The notes beneath the pieces are model-generated. The model made no database searches and was not told where the DNA came from. It saw only the letters and a list, made by a program, of their open reading frames with translations. This document shows positions 32,353 through 43,088 of a DNA stretch of 64,000 nucleotides, one piece after another. Position numbers and translations under genes: made by a program. The DNA is from Aporophyla lueneburgensis (Eukaryota > Arthropoda > Insecta > Lepidoptera > Noctuidae): NCBI GenBank assembly GCA_932294355.1, contig OW028757.1, forward strand, positions 16,733,001-16,797,000. Direction: 5' to 3'. The stretch's first letter is position 1, and each line of letters starts with the position of its first letter.

Positions 32353-32950
32353 TGTTTTTTTTGTTTGAAAGGTAAAGACGTTGCGATCGATCAATTCGGT
32401 TATGCAATTTCTCCACAGAGGCAAAACTGTCCATATGTCTATGCGCTCGAATGTCCCAATGAAGACAAAAATGGCACACGGCATGCCCGTCCAGTACTAA
32501 AAAAAGTTGCGTAGTCAGTACTGTCCAAAATCGGATGACAAAATCTATCTACGGAAGACAAAATTGTAGAAAACAATAATTTTCTTTCAAATCCGTTTGA
32601 AACGCCGCGTAAATTGTCAATCAAAATGATTACTGGTTGGTATAAAATTCATAGCTTTCTGGGCCTTATAATTGTCCAATTACGAGCGGCCGGGCCGTCA
32701 ATTTGTCCAATTCGTAATGTTTACGACTCTCGAGCCATTAAGTTTATGGCCTATCGCCTGTATCGTGTGAATGGTTGTACTAACGGTCGGGCTTAACACC
32801 GTGGCGTAGCAAAAAATACAATATCACATTATTTAATACGGCGGGTATCAGAAAAGTGAGGTCATATTTTATAGTGTGGTATATAATATCAAACTGAGTC
32901 TAGCCATTAGTAACGCCTCCTAAACAAGATCGTTGCAGGAGCTGCATAAG
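32353..32950. other. Unique-looking spacer
   Basis: 'gtccaattacgag' and 'gtccaattcgtaa' occur close together near 32674 and 32706 around a 'cggccgggccg' core. No bounded element could be drawn. Confidence 0.4.
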
Positions 32951-32954
32951 CTAT

Positions 32955-33120
32955 GGAAATCATCATTTTGGTTCTTAGACATGTCGGTTTCCTCACGATA
33001 TTTTCTTTCAGCGTTTTGAGAACAGTGGTGATAAAATAATTTACACAAAGAAAAGCGCCTGCTTGGGTTCAAACTTACGACCGTAAGTCGCGGCCGTTAC
33101 CACTGGGCCACAACTGCTGC
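32955..33120 (-). repeat. tRNA-type SINE (S2), 5' half
   Basis: The reversed blocks 'gtcggtttcctcacgatatt', 'gagaacagtggtgataaaat', 'gcctgcttgggttcaaac' and 'gttaccactgggccacaac' represent the body and tRNA-like head. Confidence 0.75.
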
Positions 33121-33793
33121 GCTTTGGAAAAAACTAAAACTAAGTCAGCAGGAGCAAAAACAATTTCCTTAGATTTTCACGGATGTCTCAGATCTGAAGT
33201 GGATGTGTGGATGGAATGGAGTGCAGAAAGCTAATATTTTGGAATATTATTGATTAAAATTTTAAATAAATTATAGATAGGCGAAGAAGACACGATAAAT
33301 TGTGCGAATGGTGAGAAAGTACTCCCTGTTACTAATAAAGTAAAATGCAAGTGAAATGGACATACTTTGCTATGTACCTAATTTATCTAATTAAAACATA
33401 CTTTTACACTAGGTACGTTTGTGTCAAGTTCTGCAATTTACCTCAAACTACCATTTTATGCATTCTTCATGTATAAAATAATTACTTGAATGTAAAAAGC
33501 GTCCTCAGTCAATAGTAATCAAAATAACGTCTACAGTCGTTCGATCAAGTTAACGAAAACTAATTAATTTTGTAAATTACTGTGTCTTAACCTTATTAAT
33601 TTTTCAATCCATCACCGTCATCTCGGCGTTCCCCTACTAGGTTGGACTCGGTTTCCAGTCTAACCGGATGCAGCTAAATACTAATCTTTTACATGGCACG
33701 ACTACTTTTCTGGCGTGCACAACTCAGTTACTTGGTAATACGTTACTCCTTCGTCTGTTGCTCTGGTTACCAAACTTTTATGCTTCAGACTAA

Positions 33794-35112
33794 GGAGCTA
33801 TCCATAAATTACGTCACACAAATTTCATGATTTTTGAACCCCGTCCTTGTCACATTTGTGAGACCCCCTCCCTAGTGTGACGTCACATATTTTATAATTT
33901 TACATCTAGAAAAAAATATTGAATTAAAACAGCAGTTCTGAAATTTGTGTTATTTCAATTTAAATAATTTTTAAATAAAATTGACATCACATCAAACATT
34001 GCAAGAAATTAACAAAACAAAAAACTATTTATTATATTATTTAAAGATCAAACTTAATTATCGGTTTGCTACAAGCCTGCGTCTGGGCGCTCCTTGCGTG
34101 GCTCTGCATCGCTGACAATGCGGTGAAGGTGTCGACTGCCTCGGTCACCATGGCCTATCCTGCAGTAGAAGCGCAGGGCGGATAGCACGGCATGCTAGCA
34201 TCAATGACATCATCCGTCGTGCTCTTGTCGTCGTCGGGGTGCCAGCTATTCTAGAACCCAATGGCTTGGCACGTGACGATGGGAAGAGACCAGATGGGAT
34301 GACCCTAATGCCCTGGAAGTTAGGTCGGCCTTTGGTGTGGAATGCAACATGTGTCGACACCCTTGCGCCATCCCATCTTCTTAGCACGGCGGACTGTGCT
34401 GGAGCGGCTGCTGCAGGTACGGAAACCCTCAAACGGCGCAAATATTCCAACCTAATTGGAAATTATATGTTCCAGCCGTTTGGGGTTGGAGCTCTGGGGC
34501 CATGGGGTCCGAGTGCCCACATACCGGGACATTGCCAAGCGGCTGGTCGACTCTTCACGTGATCAGAGGGCTGGCCTATTTTTTGGACAAAGAATCAGCA
34601 TTGCCATACAACGTCGCAATGCTGCCAGCCTTTTGGGCACATTTCCTGTTGACAACGATGCAGACAACGTTTTTGATGCTTTATAATTATTTATTTTTAT
34701 ATAAACATGTACTTATTTTTTTTCTTTGGATTTAAACTTAGATTTTAAATTATGTAAATATTGTAAGATGTTGTATATAAAAATAAAATTTTATTATCTT
34801 GAGTATGTGGACTTTGAACCAACTCCTTAAAATTATTTATAACTGGCATAGCAGCCAGTTCGTTCTAGTTTAGGTTATGTCAGGAGCATTCGTTGTGTCA
34901 ACATCTTTGTCATCGAACCATACCGCATGATCGTTTTTGAGTTTTTCGTTTATAGTTCAAAGTTCGTGTTTTACATAACACTTAGATTAAAATAGATTTT
35001 TAAATGTGACGTCACGAAATTTAAAACCCTTCCCACCCCTTGTTTCACAATGTCACACTTCGTCGACCCCTTCCCTCCCCTTTAACGTGTGTCGTAATTT
35101 ATGGATGGCCCC
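33794..35112. mobile_element. PIF/Harbinger-type element (1319 bp) carrying LINE sequence
   Basis: The terminal inverted repeats match at 23 of 26 positions ('ggagctatccataaattacg' left; 'ggggccatccataaattacg' complement of right). Both sides are flanked by taa (33791-33793, 35113-35115), the 3-bp TSD typical of PIF/Harbinger. Subterminal 'gtgacgtcaca' palindromes occur near both ends (33878 and 35005). No DDE transposase is encoded; the interior is a decayed LINE 3' portion (34070 to about 34800). Confidence 0.82.
34070..34686 (+). pseudogene. LINE C-terminal fragment: zinc-knuckle-like and endonuclease-like region
   Basis: This is a decayed C-terminus of a LINE polyprotein of a family seen in many invertebrates. 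In one frame a Cys/His-rich segment is followed by 'HHGLSCSRSAGR', then 'ARHASINDIIRRAL', 'DDGKRPDGMTL' and 'LVWNATCVDTLAPSH'. After a frameshift near 34460-34530, 'ISIAIQRRNAASLLGTF' follows in another frame. The spaced PDG and D/N plus hydrophobic strand resemble a PD-(D/E)XK (restriction-like) nuclease core. A TGA at 34113-34115 and the frameshift show it is dead. From memory, relatives have Asp where this copy has Asn in 'VWNATC', a further sign of decay. An A-rich stretch with AATAAA-like text ends near 34800. No RT domain remains. Confidence 0.7.
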
Positions 35113-35271
35113 TAACGACTGATAACTAAATAAACAAAATACAAACTACGATAGCCGGGACCAACGTGTTTTCCGAGGCTCAGTGCCTCAGGGTCTCGAT
35201 TTATTCTGTACACGACTTCGACAAGCGTAGCGTCGTATTATTTAGCTACACTACTCATAATTTGCTTATAT

Positions 35272-35522
35272 TTTTCCCACTGCTGGAATACAGGCCTCCT
35301 CTGGGTGAGAGGGAGTAGACCATAATCTACCACACGGTCGCAGTGAGGATTGGTAGATGTCCGATGTCTTCCGATTTTTGGTTCTAGGACATGCCATTTT
35401 CCTTTTTCTTTTGGAGCGCAGCAGCGGTGCTAAAATTATTTACTCAAAGTAAAGCGGTTTCGAAAGTACAACCTACAATGCGTAAGTCAGGGCCGATACC
35501 AATGAGCCACCACTGCTCTCTG
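35272..35522 (-). repeat. tRNA-type SINE (S2), nearly full length
   Basis: In reverse it runs from 'cccactgctggaatacagg' through 'gagggagtagaccataatct', 'ggttctaggacatgcc' and 'aatttactcaaag' type text to the decayed head 'gccgataccaatgagccacc'. The B box is damaged. Confidence 0.75.
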
Positions 35523-36071
35523 CACGATTAATCTTCCAATATATCGTTTATAAAACAAGAATTATAAAGATCAAGAAAGAGATATTAAAAACTCCCTCAC
35601 GAGTTTTAATGAAAACTGCTTGAAAGAAAATATTACAACTCAACTTAATACGTAAGAGTCTATAAATTATAACTCAAGTTGGAAGAAAGCTTCATTTAAT
35701 TAAATTCTAAAAACTTTTCTTACAAGACGGTGCAAAAAAACTATTTTCTACTTCAACAATTTCATAGATAAACGAAGAGTTATAACGCTTCTCAGTTATT
35801 GAAATTTATAGTTTCGATTGCAACGTTAGAATAATTTAATAGTATTTTATCGAACACATTCGCTTCGGTGTAAATGAAGTTTAAGATAATAGCGGCAAGT
35901 GTTCTAGAATGACAGCGACGGGTGATTACAACCTTAGATATCATCGAAACCCATAGGGCTTAGATGATACCAACTAAACATAATTGGGGTACTTTCATTT
36001 GGAATGTAGGTAAAGACTTTCCAAACTTACTTAACTTAACAGCATTCCAGTTGCAAGTGAAATTATAATCT
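35523..36071. other. AT-rich spacer, nothing recognised
   Basis: No feature supported. Confidence 0.5.
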
Positions 36072-36431
36072 ACTAGCTACTGCCCGCGATTTCGTCCGCG
36101 TGAAATTTCATCCCATCGTCTTCCCGCGCTATCTCTTAGCTTAGTGTTCTTTCTTACTTTATATTTTCCTAACGGCCCTAGCGTGATGTTTATTAGCTTA
36201 TAGCCTTCTTCAAGAATTTAATCAAATTCAAAAATGTTTGTCCAAGTATTCTTAAATCAGTGTTTTTAAATATTATAATTTTACGCGCAATTTTTAATTT
36301 TTTTTCTGTCATAAGAACCTTCTCCTGACAATAACAAACACAACAACAAAAAAAGTGAAATCGGTCTAGCCGTCCACGCGTGATGGCGTGACCAAGGGAA
36401 ATAGGGATTCATTTTTATATATATAGATACA
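36072..36431 (+). repeat. Repeat A-related copy
   Basis: It starts 'actagctactgcccgcgatt' with 'tcgtccgcgtgaaatttc' and contains 'atagccttcttcaagaattt' and 'tttttatatatatagatac' at the end. The internal text differs from the 29-kb copies, so it is a subfamily. Confidence 0.65.
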
Positions 36432-36483
36432 TAATATACATACGGTGTATAAACAGCCTATAATGTTCCCAATGCAAAAAAGG

Positions 36484-36550
36484 AGGGCTTTAATGCACCA
36501 CGCGAGCGCAGTGTGGGTTGGTAGATGTCACATGTCTTCAAATTTTTGGT
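36484..36550 (-). repeat. tRNA-type SINE (S2) fragment
   Basis: 'caccacgcgagcgcagtgtg' and 'ggttggtagatgtcacatg' are S2 3' blocks in reverse. The short frame starting at 36518 begins inside it and is not a gene. Confidence 0.6.
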
Positions 36551-36946
36551 CTAAATATCAACATACACATAAGTTTAAAGTACAAAGTAATCAATACACA
36601 CACGCGTAAACTTACATTACAAGCGTATTTAAAATATGTATCTCTATATTTTAAATATATCAAGTATAAGGAAGGAGTATTCTTTTCTATTTATTATCTG
36701 TAAGGAAACTACCAAAAAACACAGCAAACTGAAAATTAACTTGAGTTTCGGAAGTTGGTGTCTATGGTTTTCTATTTCGTTGCCTACCTACATCCAAATA
36801 TAAAGTTAATTTTCACTAAGTAAAGCTTGTTTTTTGGAGGTTAGTTATTTTTATTTTCTTTTTTTTTACTTTTAGCTGTGGTACCTACCCCACAATAATT
36901 CATATAATATCATAAAATAAACTAAATGGAAATAATACGGTGGTAC

Positions 36947-36998
36947 AGTGGTTTTTGAGTAAGCTTCAATAATAATTGAAGCTTACTCAAAAACCACT
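36947..36998. repeat. 24-bp perfect hairpin, 4-nt loop
   Basis: The arms 36947-36970 and 36975-36998 are exact complements ('agtggtttttgagtaagctt' plus caat) around aata. A hairpin this perfect is either very recent or maintained. Confidence 0.92.
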
Positions 36999-36999
36999 A

Positions 37000-37559
37000 A
37001 ACAAAACTTACCAAACGGTAAGTATATTCTTTCATATTGTTTTTAGGAAACCAGACGTATTTCACAAACTGTAAAAGTACCATACAAAAAAAAATGGGTA
37101 CCTTCTCATTTTCTGAAGTATTTTCAAACTGGACGAAAATTTATTAGTCGCTGTTTTTAACAATCTCACATCACCCAAACTGTGATTTTCTAATGAAATT
37201 TTTCATCAAATAAAATAGGATAGAAGTTGTGTCACATAATTATGTAGGTAAATAAGTAATTAGTCGGAGGTTCATGCGGTTTTATCAACAGTTAACCCAC
37301 GAAACATCATATATAGTTTCAGATTGTGGTTTTCTCGCTAATTGATGATTTGGTTAGGCTTTTCTGGTTTATTTATAAAATAAATAATATCATTTATTTT
37401 TGACCAAACTATTGTTACATTTCATAAACCTGCCAAATTGCGTAAAATTTTGTCCGCAGGATTACCGTTCATTTTATAAACGATAATGGTAAATGATTTT
37501 ATTTCTGTAAGTAGGTTTATACAAACACTTTTACACGCCAATGATATTTTTTTTTAAAC
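37000..37559. other. AT-rich spacer, nothing recognised
   Basis: No feature supported. Confidence 0.5.
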
Positions 37560-37750
37560 TAGATGAGATCGGCGTTTCCTAACAGACTAAGAAGAAAAGC
37601 CGAAACAAACTCAGAGGTCACAGTCTCTTTTAAAGCCCACACATAATCTTGGCCACATCATGTGAAGACCATGTAGACTGGTGACGGAAATGGTCTTTTG
37701 AGTAAAGAACCACACAGATTGAGTGGATCTGTCCAGTCAGTGCAAGCATT
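37560..37750 (+). repeat. Interspersed repeat K, copy 2
   Basis: 'gagatcggcgtttcctaaca', 'gccgaaacaaactcagagg', 'tctcttttaaagccc' and 'ggatctgtccagtcag' parallel the copy at 3893-4130. Confidence 0.6.
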
Positions 37751-38643
37751 TGTAACTTTTATAACATTTTGTATCAATCAATAATTATCATCAATGGTAA
37801 CCCAAATAACAAACATAAGTCATTATAATTATTGATGTAAGGTTTATCAATCATTGTAAGGAAATTGTGGCCCAATAGGAACCGTAACAGAACTTTAAGG
37901 GCGTTCAGACGGATTAGCGAAATAATTGCGTTCGTTTGATCCCTTATTTCATCGTTAGTACTTAACCTTTTACTCATGGCATTAGTATGTAAGGTATTTA
38001 GGGCTTTTCTCTATAGAGTGAAGCCCTAAAAACAATGACAATGGAAGATTTATAAATCGTCCATTTTAGATGTTTCTAAAGTAAAGTAAAATAACAAAGT
38101 AATCTTTAAAAAAACCCTTAGTACAGCGTAAATATTTCACAGGTCATCAGTTTTGTAATTAAAAAAAAACTAGTTACATGTTTCCTATGACGTATAAATT
38201 TTACAATATCAAAATGTGTATTCCTTTTAGTAAAACGAAGAAGTCTATTTTATTGAGGTGAATTAGTGAATTTTGTTATAAACCTAAAACCTTCAAAACA
38301 CATAATTTTGGTGTCAACAAAAGCCTCTAAAATTACCTCTACCAATTCAAAATATATATTTCAATGACAAAGCAGTACCAATACTTTTATGATCATTAAA
38401 TCTAATCATTAACCATTAATTAAAATCAGCTTAAAATACACATTAGGTTAAATTTGTGAGCACTGATCACATTTTAATAGCCGTCGTAGTTAAAATTGAA
38501 CCAAACTTTTCTGTCAATTTGTCACGAATCGCATTATGGTTAAGTTATGTTTAATGACAGTTTTCGGTTTTGTTTCAGATTTAGAATAACTGTGTTTATA
38601 GAAATAATCGTTAGTATTTGTTCCAAAATAAAAAGCCTCTAAA
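37751..38643. other. AT-rich spacer, nothing recognised
   Basis: The 67-codon reverse frame at 37774-37977 has no known domain. Nothing else is supported. Confidence 0.5.
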
Positions 38644-38656
38644 GTATAAAGCACGT

Positions 38657-38810
38657 CTGCCAGATTTGTTCGAAAGAATTACCGTGGCTCTGGCATATAG
38701 GCAACGACGTTAGGAACACCGGTGGGTTTTAGTCAGTAAAAGTCTGTTATTCCATCCTGCTTCGCTCAGAGCGGGAGACGTAATTTGATGATTTCTCACC
38801 CATAAAAAAG
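38657..38810 (+). mobile_element. Short R1-tail element (SINE-like), 154 bp
   Basis: It begins 'ctgccagatttgttcgaaag' and ends in a short A tract after 'gatttctcacccat'. The 13-bp TSD gtataaagcacgt is exact at 38644-38656 and 38811-38823. It matches the R1-clade 3' UTR at 49869-50030, with a small deletion near the start. The 'gagcgggag' half of the stem-loop is intact. Confidence 0.88.
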
Positions 38811-38823
38811 GTATAAAGCACGT

Positions 38824-39469
38824 GGTTCAGTAAATACTTATTCCAATTTATTTTTCACCCAACTACGGTGAAACAAAAAAGAAGGGTTATGACTTTGACC
38901 GGTATGTATATATGTATGTATGTGGGTATATATATGTATGCCTGTTCATAGTGTTCATCTGCTCCCTCTTAAATTCTACCTTAGTTTTCATAATTTGACA
39001 AGTTAGGTATCTATCAACGTGACAGACTAGACATAAAAGATAAGAAATATTTTTTTGAATACTGTCTTGTTGAGTATCAAATGTAATGGCTGACTGAATT
39101 AGTAAATTTTAAAATTAATAGCTAAGCTCAAAATAATCTTAATAAAAAGTAATTCGTATATGAAAACTAGCCAAGTCATGACTGACCATTGAACTTGGCA
39201 CCCATTTAGATCTCACTTCTTTTGTCGTTGAAGTCAACAACCAAGGCATATATCATAATATTGAACTTGGCTTTCATTTCACATTTATGTTTTTGATAGG
39301 ATATCATTACTTTTTGTACATAAATTATTAGTAGGTACTTATTTATAACAAATTTATAATAAAATTAATACCAAATGGTTTTTGTTATAAATGTTCCTAA
39401 TAGAATAAATTATGTGAAAAATTATAATAAAATGATAAAAATTTACCAGTTTCTGATTTATTCCTTTGT
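38824..39469. other. AT-rich spacer with a common repeat fragment
   Basis: 38884-38930 ('agggttatgactttgaccgg' then tatgta units) matches the repeat near 27410. 'gaacttggc' recurs at 39194 and 39262, ahead of the repeat at 39470. Confidence 0.45.
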
Positions 39470-39898
39470 ATTCACCTAATTACCTATCTGCATGCCAAAT
39501 TTGAACTTTCTAGGTCATCTGGAACTGGGTTAGAGTTTTGATCTATAGGTCAGTCAGTGATAAAAATGTCTATTTTTGGACGTTAATATCTAAATAACCG
39601 TTTGAGATATGTTTATGAAATTTGGAGCACATAATGTATCTTGCAAGTTTCACTATATGACTCAAATTTAACACGTTTATGTGAAATAGTTTTTGAGTTA
39701 TGAGGGGGTCAAAAGTGGCTCCAAATGGTTCGTGTAATATTACACACGGTGCTGCTCGCCAGTTCTGTTACTTGAACTTGGCTTGACACGCTACCGCGTG
39801 TCTAGATAAGTATGCGAAATTTCATACTGCTCCGTCTGCCCAATTTTCGTAAAAAGGGATTCAAAGTTTTCGCTTCACGTATTAATATATAGATACTT
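39470..39898 (+). repeat. Interspersed repeat, 'gaacttggcttgacacg' type
   Basis: 'ctatctgcatgccaaatttg', 'ggtcagtcagtgataaaaat', 'gagggggtcaaaagtggctc' and 'cttgacacgctaccgcgtgt' form a repeat I recognise as frequent in Lepidoptera. Ends and class not resolved. Confidence 0.5.
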
Positions 39899-40687
39899 AA
39901 ACTTTAGGCATACATAAAATGCAATAAAAGTGACAGTAATATCTGTCACTTCTAATGTGTTTTATGTATTACGTAAAATACACTAAAAGTGACAGATATA
40001 TTATTTTTCTAGTTTTAGCTGTGGTAACCCCACATAAATTCGTATACGCTTATAATATTTTGTTAGTAATTATATAATGCTTTTTTTTTGTATTTTTCAA
40101 TTTTAATAATGTGGTTAGTTTTGTAATTTAGTTTATTAGTTTAAGTTCTTAGCTGTCGCATTAGGGTAAACCCTGTAATGATAGTTCAAGTAACTATAAA
40201 CAAAAAAAAAACTATATAAAACAGACAGGAATTTAGGCTGAAGCAAGGCGCGGACAGCGTGTGCGCCAGTAGCTCTAGCAGTACGTTACTGCGACACTGG
40301 CACACTGCAACATATGAATAAATCCATACACAAAGTGGAAAAAATACTTTATATTGTAACTAACGAAAAAACTACCCAAATAAAGATAAAAATATTCATA
40401 TAAGACTCAAGGGCTAAAAACTATATATAAAAAGAAGAATTTCAGAAATCAATCCACATTTGCTGCACATATCGCGGAACATACACGCAAACAAAAACTT
40501 GAGAGGTCAAGGGACACCCGGATGGAGCGAAGTTCCTTTCCAGGATTCATTATTGTTTTTTTTTTATAATTTATTATGTACAAAAAACCTGTATACACTC
40601 AACAAAAACATTATCTCTCTCTCTTCGTTCCAAAAACGACGTTCCAAAACAAAATATATACAGTCGAATTGAGAAACCTCCTCCATT
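39899..40687. other. AT-rich spacer
   Basis: A small palindrome, 'gtgacagtaatatctgtcac', is at about 39930, and 'ttttagctgtggtaacccca' at 40012 matches 36873-36893. No gene is supported. Confidence 0.45.
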
Positions 40688-40738
40688 TTAGGGTTCCGTT
40701 GCCAAATGGCAAAAAACGGAACCCTTATAGATTCCTCA

Positions 40739-40774
<36 letters not shown>

Positions 40775-41816
40775 CGTATGTCACAGCCACTTTTTTCCGA
40801 AACTATAAGAGCTATGCTGTTGAAACTTGGTAAGTAGATGTATTCTGTGAACCGCATTAAGATTTTCACACTAAAATAGAAAAAAAACAATACATTTTGG
40901 GGTTCCCCATACATAGAACTGAAATTCAAAAACTTTTTTTTTCATCAAACCCATACGTGTGGGGTATCTATGAATAGGTCTTCAAAAATGGTAATGAGGT
41001 TTCTAATATCATTTTTTTCTAAACTGAATAGTTTGCGCGAGAGACACTTCCAAAGTGGTAAAATGTGTGTAACTTCTAAAATAAGAGAATGATAAAACTA
41101 AAAAAAATATATGATGTACATTACCATATAAACTACCACCAAAAATTGGTTTGAACGAGATGGAGTGAGTAATTTTTTTTTTAAACGTCATAAATCGTAA
41201 ACCGCAATTTACCTTTCATTCAATCAACTCAAATATAAAAAAAACCGGCCAAGTGCGAGTCGGACTCGCGCACCGAGGGTTCCGTACAAACCTGTAGGTA
41301 TTCTCGGTTTAAAAATATTTTTTTTTTAATTTTTATATTTTAGTTGATTGAATGTAAGGTAAATTGCGGTGTACGATTTATGACGTTTTAAAAAAAAACT
41401 ACTCACTCGATCTCGTTCAAACCAATTTTCGGTGGTAGTTTACATGGTAATGTACATCATATATTTTTTTTAGTTTTATCATTCTCTTATTTTAGAAGTT
41501 ACGGGGGGGGGGCGACACACATTTTACCACTTTGGAAGTGTCTCTCGCGCAAACTATTCAGTTTAGGAAAAAATGATATTAGAAACCTCATTACCATTTT
41601 TGAAGACCTATTCATAGATACCCCACACGTATGGGTTTGATGAAAAAAAAACATTTTTGAGTTTCAGTTCTATGTATGGGGAACCCCAAAATTTATTGTT
41701 TTTTTTTCTACTTTAGTGTAAAAATCTTAATGCGGTTCACAGAATACATCTACTTACCAAGTTTCAACAGCATAGCTCTTATAGTTTCGGAATAAAATGG
41801 CTGTGACATACGGACG

Positions 41817-41856
<40 letters not shown>

Positions 41857-42023
41857 TGAAGAATCTATAAGGGTTCCGTTTTTTGCCATTTGGCAACGGA
41901 ACCCTAATAAAAAAAAAAAAACAATTTCATAAATATAAACCTTATGCATAAACCAAGAATACCTACAAGTTTGTACGGAACCCTTGGTGCGCGAGTCCGA
42001 CTCACACTTGGCCGGTTTTTTTT
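40688..42023 (-). mobile_element. Repeat F copy 1 (minus), split by copy 2
   Basis: On the minus strand the head is at 41910-42023 ('aaccggccaagtgtgagtcg' and following) and the body and tail are at 40688-41243, ending in the terminal hairpin 'agggttccgtt...aacggaaccct'. The intervening 41244-41907 is a plus-strand copy of the same family. No protein is encoded; long frames across it reflect the (GACA)n tract. Confidence 0.8.
41240..41907 (+). mobile_element. Repeat F copy 2 (plus), nested in copy 1
   Basis: It is full length, from 'aaaccggccaagtgcgagtc' through 'ggtagtttacatggtaatg', 'ccccacacgtatgggtttga' and a (GACA)n/(GACG)n tract to 'tttggcaacggaaccct'. Flanking ataaaaaaaa-like text on both sides may be the TSD. 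It forms the right arm of a ~560-bp inverted repeat with 40688-41243. Confidence 0.8.
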
Positions 42024-43088
42024 AAATCGGTTTAAAAGTGTAGTTACAACTTTTTCTCTTTATTCCGTCTAGCCCCCTTTCGCAACGCGCCATAAGGAAC
42101 TTCGTTCCAAAAACATTTCAGAACTTCCTCCTTGTTGAAGTTTGTCAAAAATAGACCTCAATTTGCAAACTACATAATTATAGGCGGTAAAGAACCCTGA
42201 GAATCTCTATACGTACAATAAGTGTGGGAGTCAGAACACAAGGTGATCGATTGGTAGGCCTATTTGCGTGTTGCAGCTAAGTTTAAAATGTCATGTTTGC
42301 TAGCATCGTTTACTCAAGCTAATAAGAATTAAGCCACAGCTCCAGTGGGCATTGATGAGCTGTCAATCATAGGGTAGGGTGACCTTTCAAGTAGTATATT
42401 TATCCTCAGAATTTCTAATACAACTTCGCATTCTGATCTTGTTGAGTATATATGATTTACTGTTATTCTATGCAAAGCAGAAAATTACGTAGACCTAGAA
42501 GAAAGTCGTACGAAAACTAATTTACGTAGAAGGTCAAACTTAAGAGGTACTAAGAATTGAAAACAATTGTATATTTTTGTCTAAAAGGAGTGTAATTACA
42601 CTCCTTTGAGAAAAAAAATATAATTTGAATGAAAATTTGGACATTATGGAAAAGGGCAAGTAGTGGTATATGAATTTGTGTGGGATATGTACCACTATGT
42701 AAAGTAAAAAAAACTTCTTAAAAACTACTGAAGTTTCAGAAATAAGTGGTAAAAAAACAAAAGTACGAAACCAAAGCCAGCGATTTCCGAAATTAAAGTT
42801 ATTTTTTTACTTCTACTGTTTTTTTTTTTTTGGAGGTCAGTTGTTTTATTTTCCATTTACTTGGTATGCAATAAAGGTCAATCTATCTATCTCTCTATAT
42901 CATCTACAAATTCAGGCACTTCATAAAACTACGAAGCAACTTGTCCCTCATAAATGATTCAACCAGTTAATCTACACCGAACATCCAAACTCATCTACGC
43001 GTCATCCAAGATAGAACACCGAAAGCATTGGCAGAGGTCCAAATTAAAAAAGTTTCGCTCGAACACAGCTCCCTTCTATTTAGTAGAA
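42024..43088. other. AT-rich spacer
   Basis: Text near 42730-42860 ('ccgaaattaaagtt', 'tttggaggtcagttgtttt') belongs to the repeat also seen at 15295 and 36750. 'gtgtaattacactcc' at 42590 is a small palindrome. Nothing else. Confidence 0.45.

Larger units (their letters stand above)
33605..35230 (+). repeat. S1 repeat split by a PIF/Harbinger-type element
   Basis: The left part (33605-33793) has 'ggactcggtttccagtctaa' and 'tggttaccaaactt'. The right part (35113-35230) resumes with 'taacgactgat', 'gatagccgggaccaacgtg' and 'ttttccgaggc'. Joining them across 33794-35112 restores the normal S1 order, which proves the insertion. Confidence 0.8.

Noticed and set aside
32218..32514. Lysine-rich 98-residue protein
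   Set aside because: The lysine and glutamate run is a translation of the (AAAGA)n tract; the reverse strand gives an equally long Phe/Leu frame.
40564..40929. 121-codon reverse frame, and the similar frame at 50321-50638, as a conserved protein
   Set aside because: They resemble each other because both translate repeat F DNA. The Asp-Arg-Gln-Thr run is the (GACA)n tract, and the reading is broken in the third copy.
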